DNA of 64,000 nucleotides from Stomoxys calcitrans (Eukaryota; Arthropoda; Insecta; Diptera; Muscidae), in the NCBI RefSeq assembly GCF_963082655.1, contig NC_081554.1, positions 121,347,869-121,411,868 of the forward strand. The letters are read 5' to 3'. Below are positions 10,717 to 21,468 of the stretch, piece after piece. The position numbers were made by a program, and so were the translations under genes. The stretch's first letter is position 1. Every line of letters starts with the position of its first letter. The notes under the pieces are model-generated. The model saw nothing but the letters and a program-made list of their open reading frames with translations. It had not been told where the DNA came from and made no database searches.

Positions 10717-11240
10717 GGTACTAAGGCTCTGGCCGATAGTATATGTACTTTATGGAGTCGGAAATTGTTGCAAAACAATGTGCAACACATTAACTTTTAT
10801 GCAATAGATGCAAGTGCGTTTGAAATCGGGGGTCCAGGTTCGAATCTCAGGAGGGTCAAAACTTTTATTTTTGTTTTTGAAGTTAAGTATAGGTTTTTAA
10901 TTGTGTGTTACAGGTATATTTTATAAGCATTCAACATTAAACTAAAATGGTTTCGATTTTAAAATACCTTAAAGCGAAATGCGATCAAAAATAAAATCCG
11001 TGCACTGCTTTTTTCTTCTTCTTCTCTCCCAGTCTGGCATTCACTAAAAACGTCAGGTTTTATCCGTATAATGTGCACAAACACATGTAATTCAAATAAA
11101 GATGTCGTTAGAACATGTGCTTCAAACTTTACATTAAGTTTCATTTTAGTTACTTTTGTTTGACAAAAGATATCGCTAGTCAAAATAAACATGACTTTAA
11201 TTTAGAGATTTGACTAACATTGGGTATTCAAAGAAAAATT
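10717..11240 (+). repeat. Dispersed repeat family H with tRNA-like box, copy H1
   Basis: A tRNA B-box-like GGTTCGAATCTC lies at about 10838-10849, preceded by GATGCAAGTGCG. An A box at proper spacing is not clear. Downstream is a conserved ~350-bp body (CACATGT, TTGACAAAAGATATCGCTAG, 'atttgactaacattgggtattc'). Reverse-complement copies lie at 13425-13950 and in each tandem unit (about 26030-26585). A tRNA-derived SINE or composite is possible but not demonstrated. Confidence 0.5.
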
Positions 11241-11778
11241 TCGCCTCGGTCAACTCATAAAAAGATCTATTGAATCAATCTGTGTATAGATTGTCCATGT
11301 TTACATATACTTTATTACACCTCGAAATACCCATTAACTACGTCCGTCCGTCATTCTAAAGAAATCAGGATAGCGGATATCCGTCATCCGCTTGAAAATT
11401 TGCTTCTTATAAAGTTTGTTGAGGAATGCAAATGGGCCATATCGGTTCAGATTTGCATATAGCTCCCATATAAAGTTGTCCTTTGATTATGCAGAAATTT
11501 TGCACGCAGTGTTCTGTTGTAACCTTCAACACACCGAGTATACCATATCGGTGTATAACCTGATATAGCAATCATAAAAATTGGTCTCCCGATATAACAT
11601 ATTGATTATGATCCAAAATTGGAAAATTCCCAAAAATCCTTCTGAAATGAATATAACACTCCCAAAATTTTGTGGAAAATGGTAGTTGCTACTGGGTTCA
11701 GGAATGTTTATAGTTAGCTATTCAATTATTTTGTTTAACATTTCGGCGAAGTCGCTTCAGTATTTTGATGACGATTTT
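11241..11778. repeat. Mixed repeat debris
   Basis: 11330-11480 resembles a decayed module end of the 153-bp-module families (CGTCCGTCCGTC, 'atgggccatatcggttcag', 'atatagctcccatata'). 11520-11778 matches the reverse complement of 18610-18870 (GGCGAAGTCGCTTCA, ACCATATCGGTGTATAACC). No gene is seen. Confidence 0.6.
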
Positions 11779-13420
11779 TATACCCTCCACCATAAGATGG
11801 GGGGTATACTAATTTCGTCATTCTGTTTGTAACTACTCGAAATATTCGTCTGAGACCCCATAAAGTATATATATTCTTGAACGTCGTGACATTTTATGTC
11901 GATCTAGCCATGTCCGTCCGTCTGTCCGTCCGTCCGTCCGTCTGTCTGTCGAAAGCACGCTAACTTCCGAAGGAGTAAAGCTAGCCGCTTGAAATTTTGC
12001 ACAAATACTTCTTATTAGTGTAGGTCGGTTGGTATTGTAAATGGGCCATATCGGTCCATGTTTTGATATAGCTGCCATATAAACCGATCTTGGGTCTTGA
12101 CTTCTTTAGCCTCTAGAGTGCACAATTCTTATCCGATTGGGATGAAATTTTGCATGACGTGTTTTGATATGATATCCAACAACTGTGTCAAGTATGGTTC
12201 AAATCGGTCCATAACCTGATATAGCTGCCATGTAAACCGATCTTGGGTCTTGACTTCTTGAGCCTCTAGAGTGCGCAATTCTTATCCAATAGAAATGAAA
12301 TTTTGCACGACGTGTTTTGTTATTATATCCAACCACAGTGCCAAGTATGGTTCAAATCGGTCCATAACCTGATATAGCTGCCATATACACCGATCTGGGG
12401 TTTTGACTTCTTGAGCCTCTAGAGTGCGCAATTCTTATCCGATTGGAATGAAATTTTGCACAACGTGTTTTGTTATTTTATCCAACAACTGTGCCAAGTA
12501 TAGTTCAAATCGGTCCATAACCTGATATAGCTGCCATATACACCGATCTGGGGTTTTGACTTCTTGAGCCTCTAGAGTGCTCAATTCTTATCCGATTGGA
12601 ATGAAATTTTGCACGACGTGTTTTGTTATGATACCCAACAACTGAGCCAAGTATGGTTTAAATCGGTCCATAACCTGATATAGCTGCCATATACACCGAT
12701 CTTGGGTCTTGACTTCTTGAGCCTCTAGAGGGCACAATTCTTATCCGATTTGAATGAATTTTTGCACGAAGTATTTCGTTATGATATCCAACAACTGTGC
12801 CAAGTATGGTAGAAATCAGTCCATAACCTGACATAGCTGTCATATAAACAGATCTGGGGATTTTACTTCTTGAGCTTCTAGAGGGCGCAATTCCTATCCG
12901 ATTTGGCTGAAATTTTGCATGGCGTATTTTATTTTTACTTTCAACAACTGTGTCAAATAAGGTTCAAATCGGTCCATAACCTGATATAGCTGCCATATAA
13001 ACCGATCTGGGATCTTGACTTCTTGACCCCTAGAGGTCGCAATTATTATCCGATATGCCTGAAATTTTGTACGATGGATCCTCTCATGACCATCAACAAA
13101 CGTGTTTATTATGGTCTGAATCGGTCTATAGCCCGATACAGATCCCATATAAATCGTTCTCTCTATTTTACTTCGTGAGCCTCAATAGGCGCAATTCTTA
13201 TACGAATTGGCTGACATTTTACACAGGTCTCCAACATATAATTTAATTGTGGTCCGAACCGGACCATATCTTGATATCGTTGTAATAGCAGAGCAACTCT
13301 TTTCTTATATCCTTTTTTGCCTTAGAAGAGATGCCGGGAAAAGAACTCGACAAATGCGATCCATGGTGGAGGGTATATAAGATTCGGCCCGGCCGAACTT
13401 AGCACGCTTCTACTTGTTAA
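11779..13420 (-). mobile_element. Family A modular repeat, copy A3
   Basis: Inverted relative to A1 and A2: it opens with TATACCCTCCACCATAAG and ends with palindrome 13383-13397 and GCACGCTTCTACTTGTTAA. GACTTC marks recur at 12099, 12252, 12405, 12558, 12711, 12864 and 13017, again exactly 153 bp apart. The last step is 152, owing to a one-base deletion that A2 also has near 9296. A2 and A3 therefore descend from a common copy with that deletion. A GTCC microsatellite lies at 11910-11948. Confidence 0.88.
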
Positions 13421-13424
13421 CTGT

Positions 13425-13950
13425 TGGTAAATCTCTAAAAGTAAGTCTTATTTTGACTAGCGACGTCCCTTGTCAAACAATAATAACTAAAATAATGTAA
13501 CTTAATGTAAAGTTTAAGGCACATGTTTTAACGACACCTGAATTTGAACTACATGTGTTTGCGCACATTATACGATTAAAAGCTAACGTTTTTAGTGAAT
13601 GTCAGGCTGGGGAAGAAGAAGAATAATACAATGTACGGATAACATTTTTGATCGCTTTTCGCTGTGAGGTATTTTAAAATGAAAACTCATTTTAATTTAA
13701 TGTCTAATGTTAATTTAATATACATGCAACACACAATTAAAAAACATATATATAAAATAACTTTAAAAAAGATTTAACCCGCCTGAGAATCGAACCTGGC
13801 CCCCCGTTTTCAAACGCACTTGCATCTATTGTATAAAAGTAAATGTGTTGCGCATTGTTTTGCAACAATTTCCGACCCCAGAAAGTACATACAATATCGG
13901 CTAAAGCCTTAGCACCGCCTCAATATATTATTAAGTTTTTCCGTAAGCCA
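13425..13950 (-). repeat. Dispersed repeat family H, copy H2
   Basis: Reverse-complement relative of 10717-11240, with TGAGAATCGAACCTGG (B-box complement) at about 13784-13799, AACATTTTTGATCGC, and 'agccttagcaccgcctca' at its end. A3 has entered or replaced its left edge. Confidence 0.5.
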
Positions 13951-14199
13951 AAATTTCAGTGCCTTAGGATGTCCGGAAGCCTTCAAATTGCCACCTAAAC
14001 ACAGCGAAAAGCGTATCTGAGGTCCGATTTTTATATCCACCACCATAGCATGGGGGTATACTAGCATTCTGAGTCGATCCAGCTACGTCCGTCTATTGAA
14101 ATCACGATAGCGGTCGAACGCGTAAAGCTAGCCGCTTGAAAGTTTGAACAGATACTTAATTTTGATGTTGGTCGTTGGCGATTGTAAATGGGCCATAAT
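13951..14199 (-). repeat. Repeat debris including a module-family terminus
   Basis: 14028-14199 reads in reverse complement as a decayed end of the element family seen at 27960-28150: 'ccaccaccatagcatggggg', TACGTCCGTC, 'agctagccgcttgaaagttt'. The first ~75 bases are unclassified AT-rich DNA. Confidence 0.5.
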
Positions 14200-15075
14200 C
14201 TCAAAAAATATATAGACATACACCTAAGCCAGTAATCGGCTTGTTGTACGCTCTAAAAACTAAAAAGTAACCTCGAAAAAGAAAATCTAAGTTAGGAATT
14301 CCGTGCTACTTACAAAATCCTTAATTGCTTTCCATGCCATGCCCCTAAGTTGGTTCAGGTCTGGTATTGTGTCCCAACCTAAGTGCCGGTATCTGTTAGA
14401 CGCGAAAGCCGGGGAATGACAAAGGAAATGCTTAAATGTCTCATCATCTTCTCCGCATGCAACACATGCTACCACCACTACCCGTTATGATACCAATAGC
14501 TATACTGACCTTCATCTTACTTCCTTTTGGTAATAGCCTCGTCTTCTCACGATCTGAGACTGTTAGTGACATATATCGAAATCGTTTCGTTGAGGTGCGT
14601 TAAATTGGCACACCTTCGTTTTCCTTGTGAACAGGCATATTTCAGTCTCTTCTGGGTTAACATTGAGACCTCTGGGTCTAGCCCAGTCATATGCAATCTG
14701 CAAAACACTTTCGGCCCTTCTGCATAGCTGGTTCGGATCCTTACCTCTTAGAAGAATTATAACCTCGTCTGCTACGCAGACGGGTTCAAATTCTTACTTA
14801 GTCGGCATCTGTAATAGGCCATTTATGGTGTCGCCCATAGGAGTGGCGTTAAAATGGTCTCTGTGGCGTGAATTGTGCCACGTTCTCCCTTATATTTATG
14901 TCATGGGACACACAATTTATCCATCTGTTCCTTAGCATATGGTTCTAAGGACCGGGTCCACCCTGTACTGGTCAAAGGAATGGATCAGTGTGTCCGTCCA
15001 CACATTGTTATAAGCCCCCTCGATGTCAATGCATACCGCCAGTGTGTACGTTTTGGCATCGAAGAATTTTGTTGA
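14200..15075 (-). pseudogene. LINE fragment, copy 2 (RT core, internal deletion, zinc knuckle)
   Basis: On the minus strand the order is an RT motif A relative (VCIDIEGAYNNVW, about 15000-15055), a decayed palm in which the YADD position reads VADE (about 14780), RPRGLNVNPEETEI-like sequence near 14660, then a jump to the C-terminal end: CVACGEDDETFKHFLCH and KAIKDFVSSTEFL (14287-14478), then the 3' UTR. Compared with copy 1, the part from about position 95 to 1120 (RT thumb and RNase H) is missing, so this is an internal deletion derivative. It carries several stops. Confidence 0.85.
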
Positions 15076-15312
15076 TACACATTGTTAAAATGCGAAAATG
15101 CATATGAATTTAAAATTTACTACATATATAGTTATTTTATACAATTTATAAACTTTTTTTCATTCTCCCTTTATTAATTTGATCTCTGAATTTTCATTGC
15201 TGCCTTCAATTTGTTAAAATTAAAATATATTATTTAATTTTTACTTTAAGACTTAGTCTTTTGTATGGGTATTATAACAATAAAAATAAATACAAATACA
15301 ATACAAATTTTT
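15076..15312. other. AT-rich insertion within LINE copy 2
   Basis: About 237 bp of very AT-rich sequence separates the VVSKIEK part of the RT (ending near 15313) from CIDIEGAYNNVW (starting near 15055), which should be adjacent. No terminal repeats or coding content are recognised, so its nature is unknown. Confidence 0.6.
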
Positions 15313-15505
15313 CTATTTTAGACACAACCTCGTTCAGGGCAGTCTCCGCCGACTTTCCCTTGACATAGTCATGCTGTTTGTATTTGAGCAGTTCACTGAA
15401 TGTTCTACTCCTTACCATGGTGTCCACAATACATTGCATGGTTTTGAGTAGAAAGGACTTACGGCTTACAGGTCCGTAGGCCTTTGGTGTCGCATAACTT
15501 GTTAC
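15313..15505 (-). pseudogene. LINE fragment, copy 2, upstream RT segment
   Basis: The minus frame encodes SRKSFLLKTMQCIVDTMVRS and KGKSAETALNEVVSKIEK, the conserved RT fingers region just upstream of motif A in jockey/I-type elements. The fixed order with 14200-15075 shows one original element. It directly follows the tail of an RTE-like fragment at about 15506. Confidence 0.8.
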
Positions 15506-16415
15506 GCCTGGCATTCGTCTCGAGGTGTCTCCCACAACTTGATCTTTCCATCGGACTTTTGGTCTTCCCAGTTTGCGTGTACCACCGTGTTAGCCTTCAA
15601 AAGACTTCTTTGCTGGAGCTTCTTCATCCATTCTGACAACATGACCTAGCCAACGCAGCCGTTGTATGTTGATGCGTGTAACTATGCTATCGTCGCCATA
15701 CAGCTCGTGGTTCATACGTCGCCTATATTCTCCGTTAACGCAAACTAGTCCATATATTTTACGAAGAATCTTTCTCTCAAATACTCCAAGCACTGCCTCA
15801 TCTGCTTTTACAAGTATCCAAGCTTCAGAACCATATAACAGCACGGGTAGTATCAGTGTCTTGTATAGTGTAATTTTCGTCTGTCGAGAGGTGGCCCTGT
15901 TTCTAAATTGCTTACTTAGTCGAAAGTAGCATCTGTTTGCCAGTATTATTCTTCGCTTAATCTCAAAACTGGAGTCATTCGTTTCGGTTACGGCGGTGCC
16001 GAGGTAGATAAAGTTACTGACTGTCTCAAAGTTGTGGTTCCCAACTTTCTATATTATCTTTATCTGCTCGGTTGTGCAACGCTTTTTGGGAGCTGAAACC
16101 ATCCATTTCGTCTTATCTCCATTTACTGCCAGACCCATTTTCACTAACTCTCTTTCAATTCTTTCAAAGGCTGCAGTTACTACTTCTGTTGACCGACCTA
16201 TGACATCGATGTCGACGGCATAGGCGAGTAGCATGTGTTCTCTTGTGTTTAGTGTGCCATATCTATTCACATCTGCATCTCGTATAATCTTCTCCAGCAG
16301 GCTATTAAAGAGATCACACGATAGGCTGTCCCCTTGTCTAAAACCTTGATATGGTTCATTCCAGAAACTTTGTTCCGGGTGGTCAATGGCTCCTGATGTC
16401 TCAAAATGAGCATTT
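15506..16415 (-). pseudogene. RTE-like non-LTR retrotransposon, RT C-terminal half
   Basis: On the minus strand: GFRQGDSLSCDLFNSLLEKI (about 16295-16355) is the RT motif B region. LLAYAVDIDVIGR occupies the YADD box with Val in place of the first catalytic Asp. GLAVNGDKTKWMVS follows, and after a frameshifted stretch comes LLYGSEAWILVKADEAVLGV and INIQRLRWLGHVVRMDEEAP (15590-15844), then a GRPKVRWKDQVV-like end. The terminal block is characteristic of RTE-like elements; that is from memory and untested. It is inactive because of the palm substitution and frame breaks. A second copy of the tail is at 57085-57345. Confidence 0.82.
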
Positions 16416-17660
16416 CTGCCTAGCTTTGCTCCCATAGTGCGCCATGCCTTTATCACTTGATCAATGCCAACCACAAGGATAGTTCCTTCCCTCTTCTCTG
16501 CGACAAAACCTTGATTTTGCTTGTCCAAGAATCCCAAATTACGTTTAGTAACGAATTTGCTGTCCCATCTCTTGATGAAGACTGTTGCCTTTATGAGCTG
16601 TGGGATGTCCACCTTTCTCACTGGGTCGAGTTTACGCCCTCCCAGGGAGCGTGAATACCACTGACGAGCTGTTTGACGATATCAATACATTCCGCCGACG
16701 CAAAACACAGCGTAAAGATGTCCCCTCTATACCCGAAGCTTATGATTTGTATGGGTGGACCCTCTTCAGAGTTCCACACATGTCCGTAAAATCCGATCGT
16801 TAACCATATGCTCCACTTGGGACATATGATCTGGTGAAATCCTACCGGATGCACAGCCGATATTGATGACTGCATAAGTCAGCTCATCTCTGTTGTGCTT
16901 CCTTGCCACTTTGGCGTAAGAGGGCGGCTCCTTACCATTCTCAACGACCATCTTCCCCTTCCATAATGGCTGTGGCCTCAGTTTGGAAGTAACATTCCTC
17001 CATGAAGACTCAGGGGCAGTGCGCGCTTCCTTCCTTCCTGTTCCGACTTTGTCTACCTCCGCAAAATACTGTCTGGATTCTCCAATTCGGGATGGCCTGG
17101 TTTGGTTTTCCCAGAGTACTTGAAAGCGGGGAGCTCTTTTTCTTCTTCAGCATTTTAGCAGTGTTATGCTCTTCGGGATATCTGATTCTTTTTCCAGCTT
17201 CAGAAAAAGAGCTTGGAATATCAGTTCCATTCCTTCCAGCATCCTGAACTTTCGCCCGATTGCGCTGCCGATACTACTCCTCTGTCTCCTTCTTCGTGCA
17301 CCGGATCGATTTCTAGGTCTGCTTTTGGGCTTAGCAAAGCCATCGTTTACATCTGCCGTCATCCCGATGCCTTCATCTCTCGATTCGGCTGCGATGAATG
17401 TTTCATTGTCACCGTCGCTGTCTGAATCCGAGTCAGAAACACCACCTTTACTTAAAGGCTGGGGACGAACTGTGCATCCCTCTGGTTTATCCGTCTCTTC
17501 CTCATTAATTAGTCTGACGACTAGTTGTGCGCCAAGGCACCTATAGTCGAAGCATTACTCTCGACTATAGGTGCCAAGGCACGCACATCTATAGAAAGGG
17601 AGGACAACACGGTCTGACGCCACCGCCGCAGAAGTTGAGTCTTTGGGGTCCATTTCTAGC
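16416..17660 (-). pseudogene. Non-LTR ORF1 (gag-like) pseudogene
   Basis: Reading leftward from a plausible start MDPKDSTSAAVASDRVV near 17653: an acidic SDSDSDSD tract (about 17420), a basic RPRNRSGARRRRQR stretch (about 17290), then PPSYAKVARKHNRDELTYAV (about 16870-16930) and LGFLDKQNQGFVAEKREG with a following ILVVGIDQVIKAW (about 16430-16530). The last blocks resemble the DUF4780-type region of dipteran LINE ORF1 proteins. Frameshifts and stops break it near 16680 and 16760. It runs without a gap into RTE-like RT sequence near 16415, which is not expected for one element. Confidence 0.65.
17536..17575. repeat. Perfect 15-bp hairpin inside ORF1
   Basis: Arms GGCACCTATAGTCGA (17536-17550) and TCGACTATAGGTGCC (17561-17575) flank a 10-nt loop. 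The homologous ORF1 fragment at about 44790 has no left arm, so the palindrome arose in this copy. Confidence 0.9.
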
Positions 17661-17764
17661 CTAGTCCAAAAAGCTTTAAAATTTTTTCGTAATAGGTAGT
17701 ACCTATTCCGAGATACGGATTTATTTTTTTTCTTTGAGGAGCGAAATAATAACATCCTCTCCAC

Positions 17765-18560
17765 TCAATGGCTACAATAATAGCAGCCCAGTATCGTCTC
17801 CTCCCTGTTCTTTTGATTGCATTGACTTTCCTGTCACTGCACTGCCTGATGTCATCGCATTTGGTTCTTTGCCTATCCTAGTCTTCCGAATCTTTATAAA
17901 GTCGGCAATGGTTCCATCGTCGGGTTCCTGTTCGTTCGGCTGCATTGAGTTTCCATTACCTGTACTACCTGATATTTCAATACTAGGGTCCTTGCCTATC
18001 TTAGTATTCCAGATCTTAGTTAAATGGACTTCTTGGGTGTAGGTGATGGTACCATCATCGTCTCCCTGTTCGTTAGGCTGCAATGAGACTCCTATCGCTG
18101 CTCTGCCTTATGTTACAATATTAGGATATTTACTTATCCTAGTCTTTCGAATCTTGATGAGTCCGTGGTCGGGTCCCTGTTTGTTAGGCTGTATTGGGTC
18201 TCTCGCTACTGCACTGTCTGATATTTTAGTGTTAGGATCTTTGCCTATCCTAGTCTTTCCAATATTGAGAGAGGCGGCGATTGTCTCGTCGTCAGCTCCC
18301 TGTTCGTTGGACGGTATTAAGTCACCTACCACTTTTTCTGTGTCTATCCTAGTCTTCCCAATCTTGAAAAAGACAGCCTTGCTCCCGTAGTGCGCCAAAC
18401 CTTAAGACTTAGCTAAACTCGTCTGATCAATGCAAACTACAAGGAGGGATCCCTGTGGAAGACCTCCCATTTCTCTGCGACCAAAGCTTGGTTTTGCTTG
18501 CCCAAGAATCCCAACATGCGTTCCGTCGCAAATCGGGACAATATCCTGTTGAAATCATAT
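17765..18560 (-). pseudogene. ORF1 C-terminal fragment with tandem tail repeats
   Basis: 18420-18560 encodes LGFLGKQNQALVAEK-like sequence (frames broken), a second version of the block at about 16510. Leftward, 18398-17772 encodes about five diverged repeats of 40-46 residues with cores NIGKTRIGKDPN and QPNEQGDDDGTI. All stay in one phase apart from a stop near 18100. These look like a duplicated acidic C-terminal tail of the gag-like protein. Another ORF1 start follows at 17653 in the same orientation, so two ORF1 parts lie in series with no ORF2 between them. Confidence 0.6.
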
Positions 18561-18599
18561 AACTAATTTGAGTCAAAGTAAAATTAGAACAAAATAAAA

Positions 18600-18874
18600 A
18601 ATTTCTTGCAATATTTACCAAAAGTTAAAAATCGTCATCAAAGAATTGAAGCGACTTCGCCGAAATTTTTAACAAAATAATTGAGCAGCTAACAATAAAC
18701 ATTCATGGAAACTGTAGCAACAACAATTTTCCAAAAAAAATGGGAGTTTCTGTATTCATTTCAAAGTTACAGGATTTTTGGGAATTTTTCGATTTTGGAT
18801 AACAGTCAATATGTTAAATCGTTACACCAATTTTTATTATAGCTATATCAGGTTATACACCGATATGGTATACT
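18600..18874 (+). repeat. Dispersed repeat shared with 11520-11778
   Basis: Reverse complement of the earlier copy: GAAGCGACTTCGCCGAAAT, CAGGATTTTTGGGAATTTT and ATAGCTATATCAGGTTATAC are common to both. It is non-coding. Confidence 0.65.
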
Positions 18875-20297
18875 TACTTTTACTTTATATGGAACAAAAT
18901 TATCCTATGAATATTTATTTGCGACAATTAAAGAGCTTTTTGTGAAATACCATGCTACGAAAATAATATATGTATATCGCAAAAGCATAACAATATAAAT
19001 GATTTTATCTGAATCCCATATGATCTTTACTGGTCTATGAATTCGTTCGCAGGGTTTAGAGTCATTGACGTTTGGATGTTAGATATACTCCATTATTAAA
19101 AGTCTTTATTTCAGCTCGACATTGTATTGATGTCCAATTTAGGGGTGTTTTCGGGGGTGTCCTTCTCTTAAATACCATTTATTTTAACCCCATACTACCA
19201 TTGGCTTAAGGGGAGTTTATGGGATGCGACCTCAAACATTTGGCCCCAAAATTTTTACTTTTTGGGAAAGGGGTGGTGCCCAAATAAATGGTCTCACATT
19301 TGGATATCAGATTCGAATTCTACTCCTAAATACCTTTATTTGAACCCCATATTACGATGGTCAGTAAATAATTGTTGTTTGCGGGGTGTTTGATGGAAGT
19401 GGTAGACCTCAAAATTGGATATCAAATTCGTTTTCTAATCTCAAATACCTTTCATTTAAACCCTTATTGCAAAAGTTAGCAAATATTTCCGGTATAGGGT
19501 ATGGGCCCTAAAAACTATCAATATCGAAATCCACACTCTTTAAGACCTAAAATTGTCATGGTGAGTAAATATGTCCTATTTGAGGGTTGTTATGGGGGTG
19601 GGGCGTCCCCTAGGCAGTTCAGGCAAATCGCACCACAAATCACCGAAATCCGGCGTTTCTGAAAATCTGGGTAAGGGGGAGGGTCCGCCCCCCTTCAGAT
19701 ATCAACAAATTTAGTACCCTATTTTCTGCGTAATTGTAGTTGAAAATGTATTTAAATTTTCCTATGGATTTTTTTTACACTCAAGTACCTCTTATTTAAA
19801 CCCCACATTGCAATGGTAAGTAAAAGTCCTTCTTGGGGTGTGGGGGACCCCCAGAGTCTTGGTCCCAAAAACGAAAGTCAATTTCGTGCTCTATTCCCAA
19901 AGGCCTTTCATTTAAGGTCCATATTGTCAAGGTCGGTAAATATGTCCGATTTGAGGGGTTTTATGGAGGTGGAGTGACCCACAAAACACTTAATTTGTCG
20001 GATTTCCGGTTTCCTCCTTGGCACCCCACCCCTGATTTTGATACCATTTTTATTTATTTTTAGGTCGCTGTTAGTGTGCAAACAAAATTTAGCTTTAAAC
20101 GCCCTACCCATCTCCGAGATCTGGCGTTTTTGAAAATTAGGTTACTTTAAAAAGTAAATTACCCAATTTTCACCACGGGTCCATAATGCACGATCTGAGA
20201 TAATTTCAAGAAAATCGGTTCAGCTGTTTTTTAGCCTATATGGAACACACAAACAAAAAAATCGACAAACAAAAATGCATGTATATATATATATAGA
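18875..20297 (+). repeat. Family B repeat, copy B2
   Basis: It starts inside the family head at CTTTTACTTTATATGGAAC (the CCGGGC cap is missing). It carries decayed ~130-bp units and two versions of the 'ctggcgttttctgaaaa' tail, and ends with 'tcaagaaaatcggttcagc', CAAACAAAAA and a TA run. No protein is evident. Confidence 0.75.
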
Positions 20298-20560
20298 TAG
20301 CTAAGCCCGGCCCGCGTCGCTATGCTTTCGTTTTCACCACGCGAAAAAAAATTTTCTTATTTTAACTAAAAAATTTTGACATTTTAACTAATAAGATTTT
20401 TCCGCAAAATTTTTTTTTTTATAGAAGTTTTTTTGTATTTATATCTATTTTTTATGGCAAAGATTGGCTAGTAAACTACCTTAAACATAGTTTTGGGTGG
20501 AAAAGTTAAAAAATAATACCGCAAACAACCGCAATGAAATGTATATATTTTATTTTTCTT
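20298..20560 (+). repeat. Head of a diverged family B-like copy
   Basis: TAGCTAAGCCCGGCCCGCGTCGC at its start (longest fragment AAGCCCGGCCCGCGTCGC) parallels CTGACCCGGGC…CTCCGC of family B and directly follows the B2 tail. It decays into A/T runs. Confidence 0.45.
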
Positions 20561-21468
20561 TATTTAAAGAATCGATAGGTTGTAATAACAAAGATACATC
20601 CAGCATGTATGATTAGTTTTTACCACTCTGTCCTCTCTCTGTTCATGTTGGCTTCTCCAAATTAGAACCATTTACTGGCTGTTTTCAATTGGTTCAACTA
20701 TAGCCAATTGGATCAAGTAAGTCGAATTGAAGGCAGCCAGATGGCGCTAATTTAAATGTTAGTGCTACTCTCTTAGAGTGGATGATCATGTGGTGGTTGT
20801 CTATGAATAGTCATTTATAAACAACCACCATACCATATGACTACCTATTAAATAGTCATCATTTAGTCTCTTTTTTTAATCAAATTGCCATATTAAACGA
20901 TTTTCTGTGGTAAAGAACTAATTTGCAAGTCTATATATTTGGTGCAGTGGCGATAATTATTACTATTAAACCATGTAAAACTTTTGAATAAAGAAGTGTT
21001 GCCCAGCAACACGTCGTTTGGTCTTGTCTATCGATGAGCTAAAAATGGTTGCAACCTTTACGTTAAGGTTTGCAACTCCTGTTATCTCGCTGAACGTCAC
21101 AATTTCGGAGCTATGGAAGGATGCATTTATTTGTGTTCCCACACATTAATTAAATCACACAGTGTCCCGTTAGGTTACTATAATTGATGGACTGTTTTGG
21201 GGTGAGGTTTCCGCTAAATATATGAGAAGAATAATGAGATCAGATTCGCAGTTCACAACCTTATACCTTTGATTTAACCCCATATTGTCATGATTGGTGT
21301 ATACAGCCATTTGAGCACAATTTTGAATGACGCAAGTTAATAGGTCAAATAACCTATTGGAGGCGATTTTAGGAGGCAAAGCATCACCTTGATTCATGGA
21401 CACAAAGTTTAATGTTATATTCGTAATCTGGTGCGACCCGCAAATACTTAGACATCATTTTTTATGTC
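20561..21468. other. Low-copy stretch with a SINE remnant
   Basis: No gene is recognised. A short inverted repeat (TGGTGGTTGT / ACAACCACCA, about 20794-20836) and the SINE remnant at 20968-21036 are the only features. 21230-21410 has family B-like phrases in poor condition. Confidence 0.5.
20968..21036 (+). mobile_element. Degenerate SINE body
   Basis: CCATGTAAAACTTTTGAATA, AAGTGTTGCCCAGCAACACG and TCGTTTGGTCTTGTCTATCG follow the body of the SINE at 63840-63900 in the same order with scattered substitutions. The tRNA-like head and the tail are lost. Confidence 0.65.

Noticed and set aside
8890..13950. Large simple inverted repeat formed by A2-H1 and A3-H2
   Set aside because: A2 and A3 are inverted, but H1 follows A2 and H2 follows A3, so the order is not mirror-symmetric. 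Independent insertions fit better.
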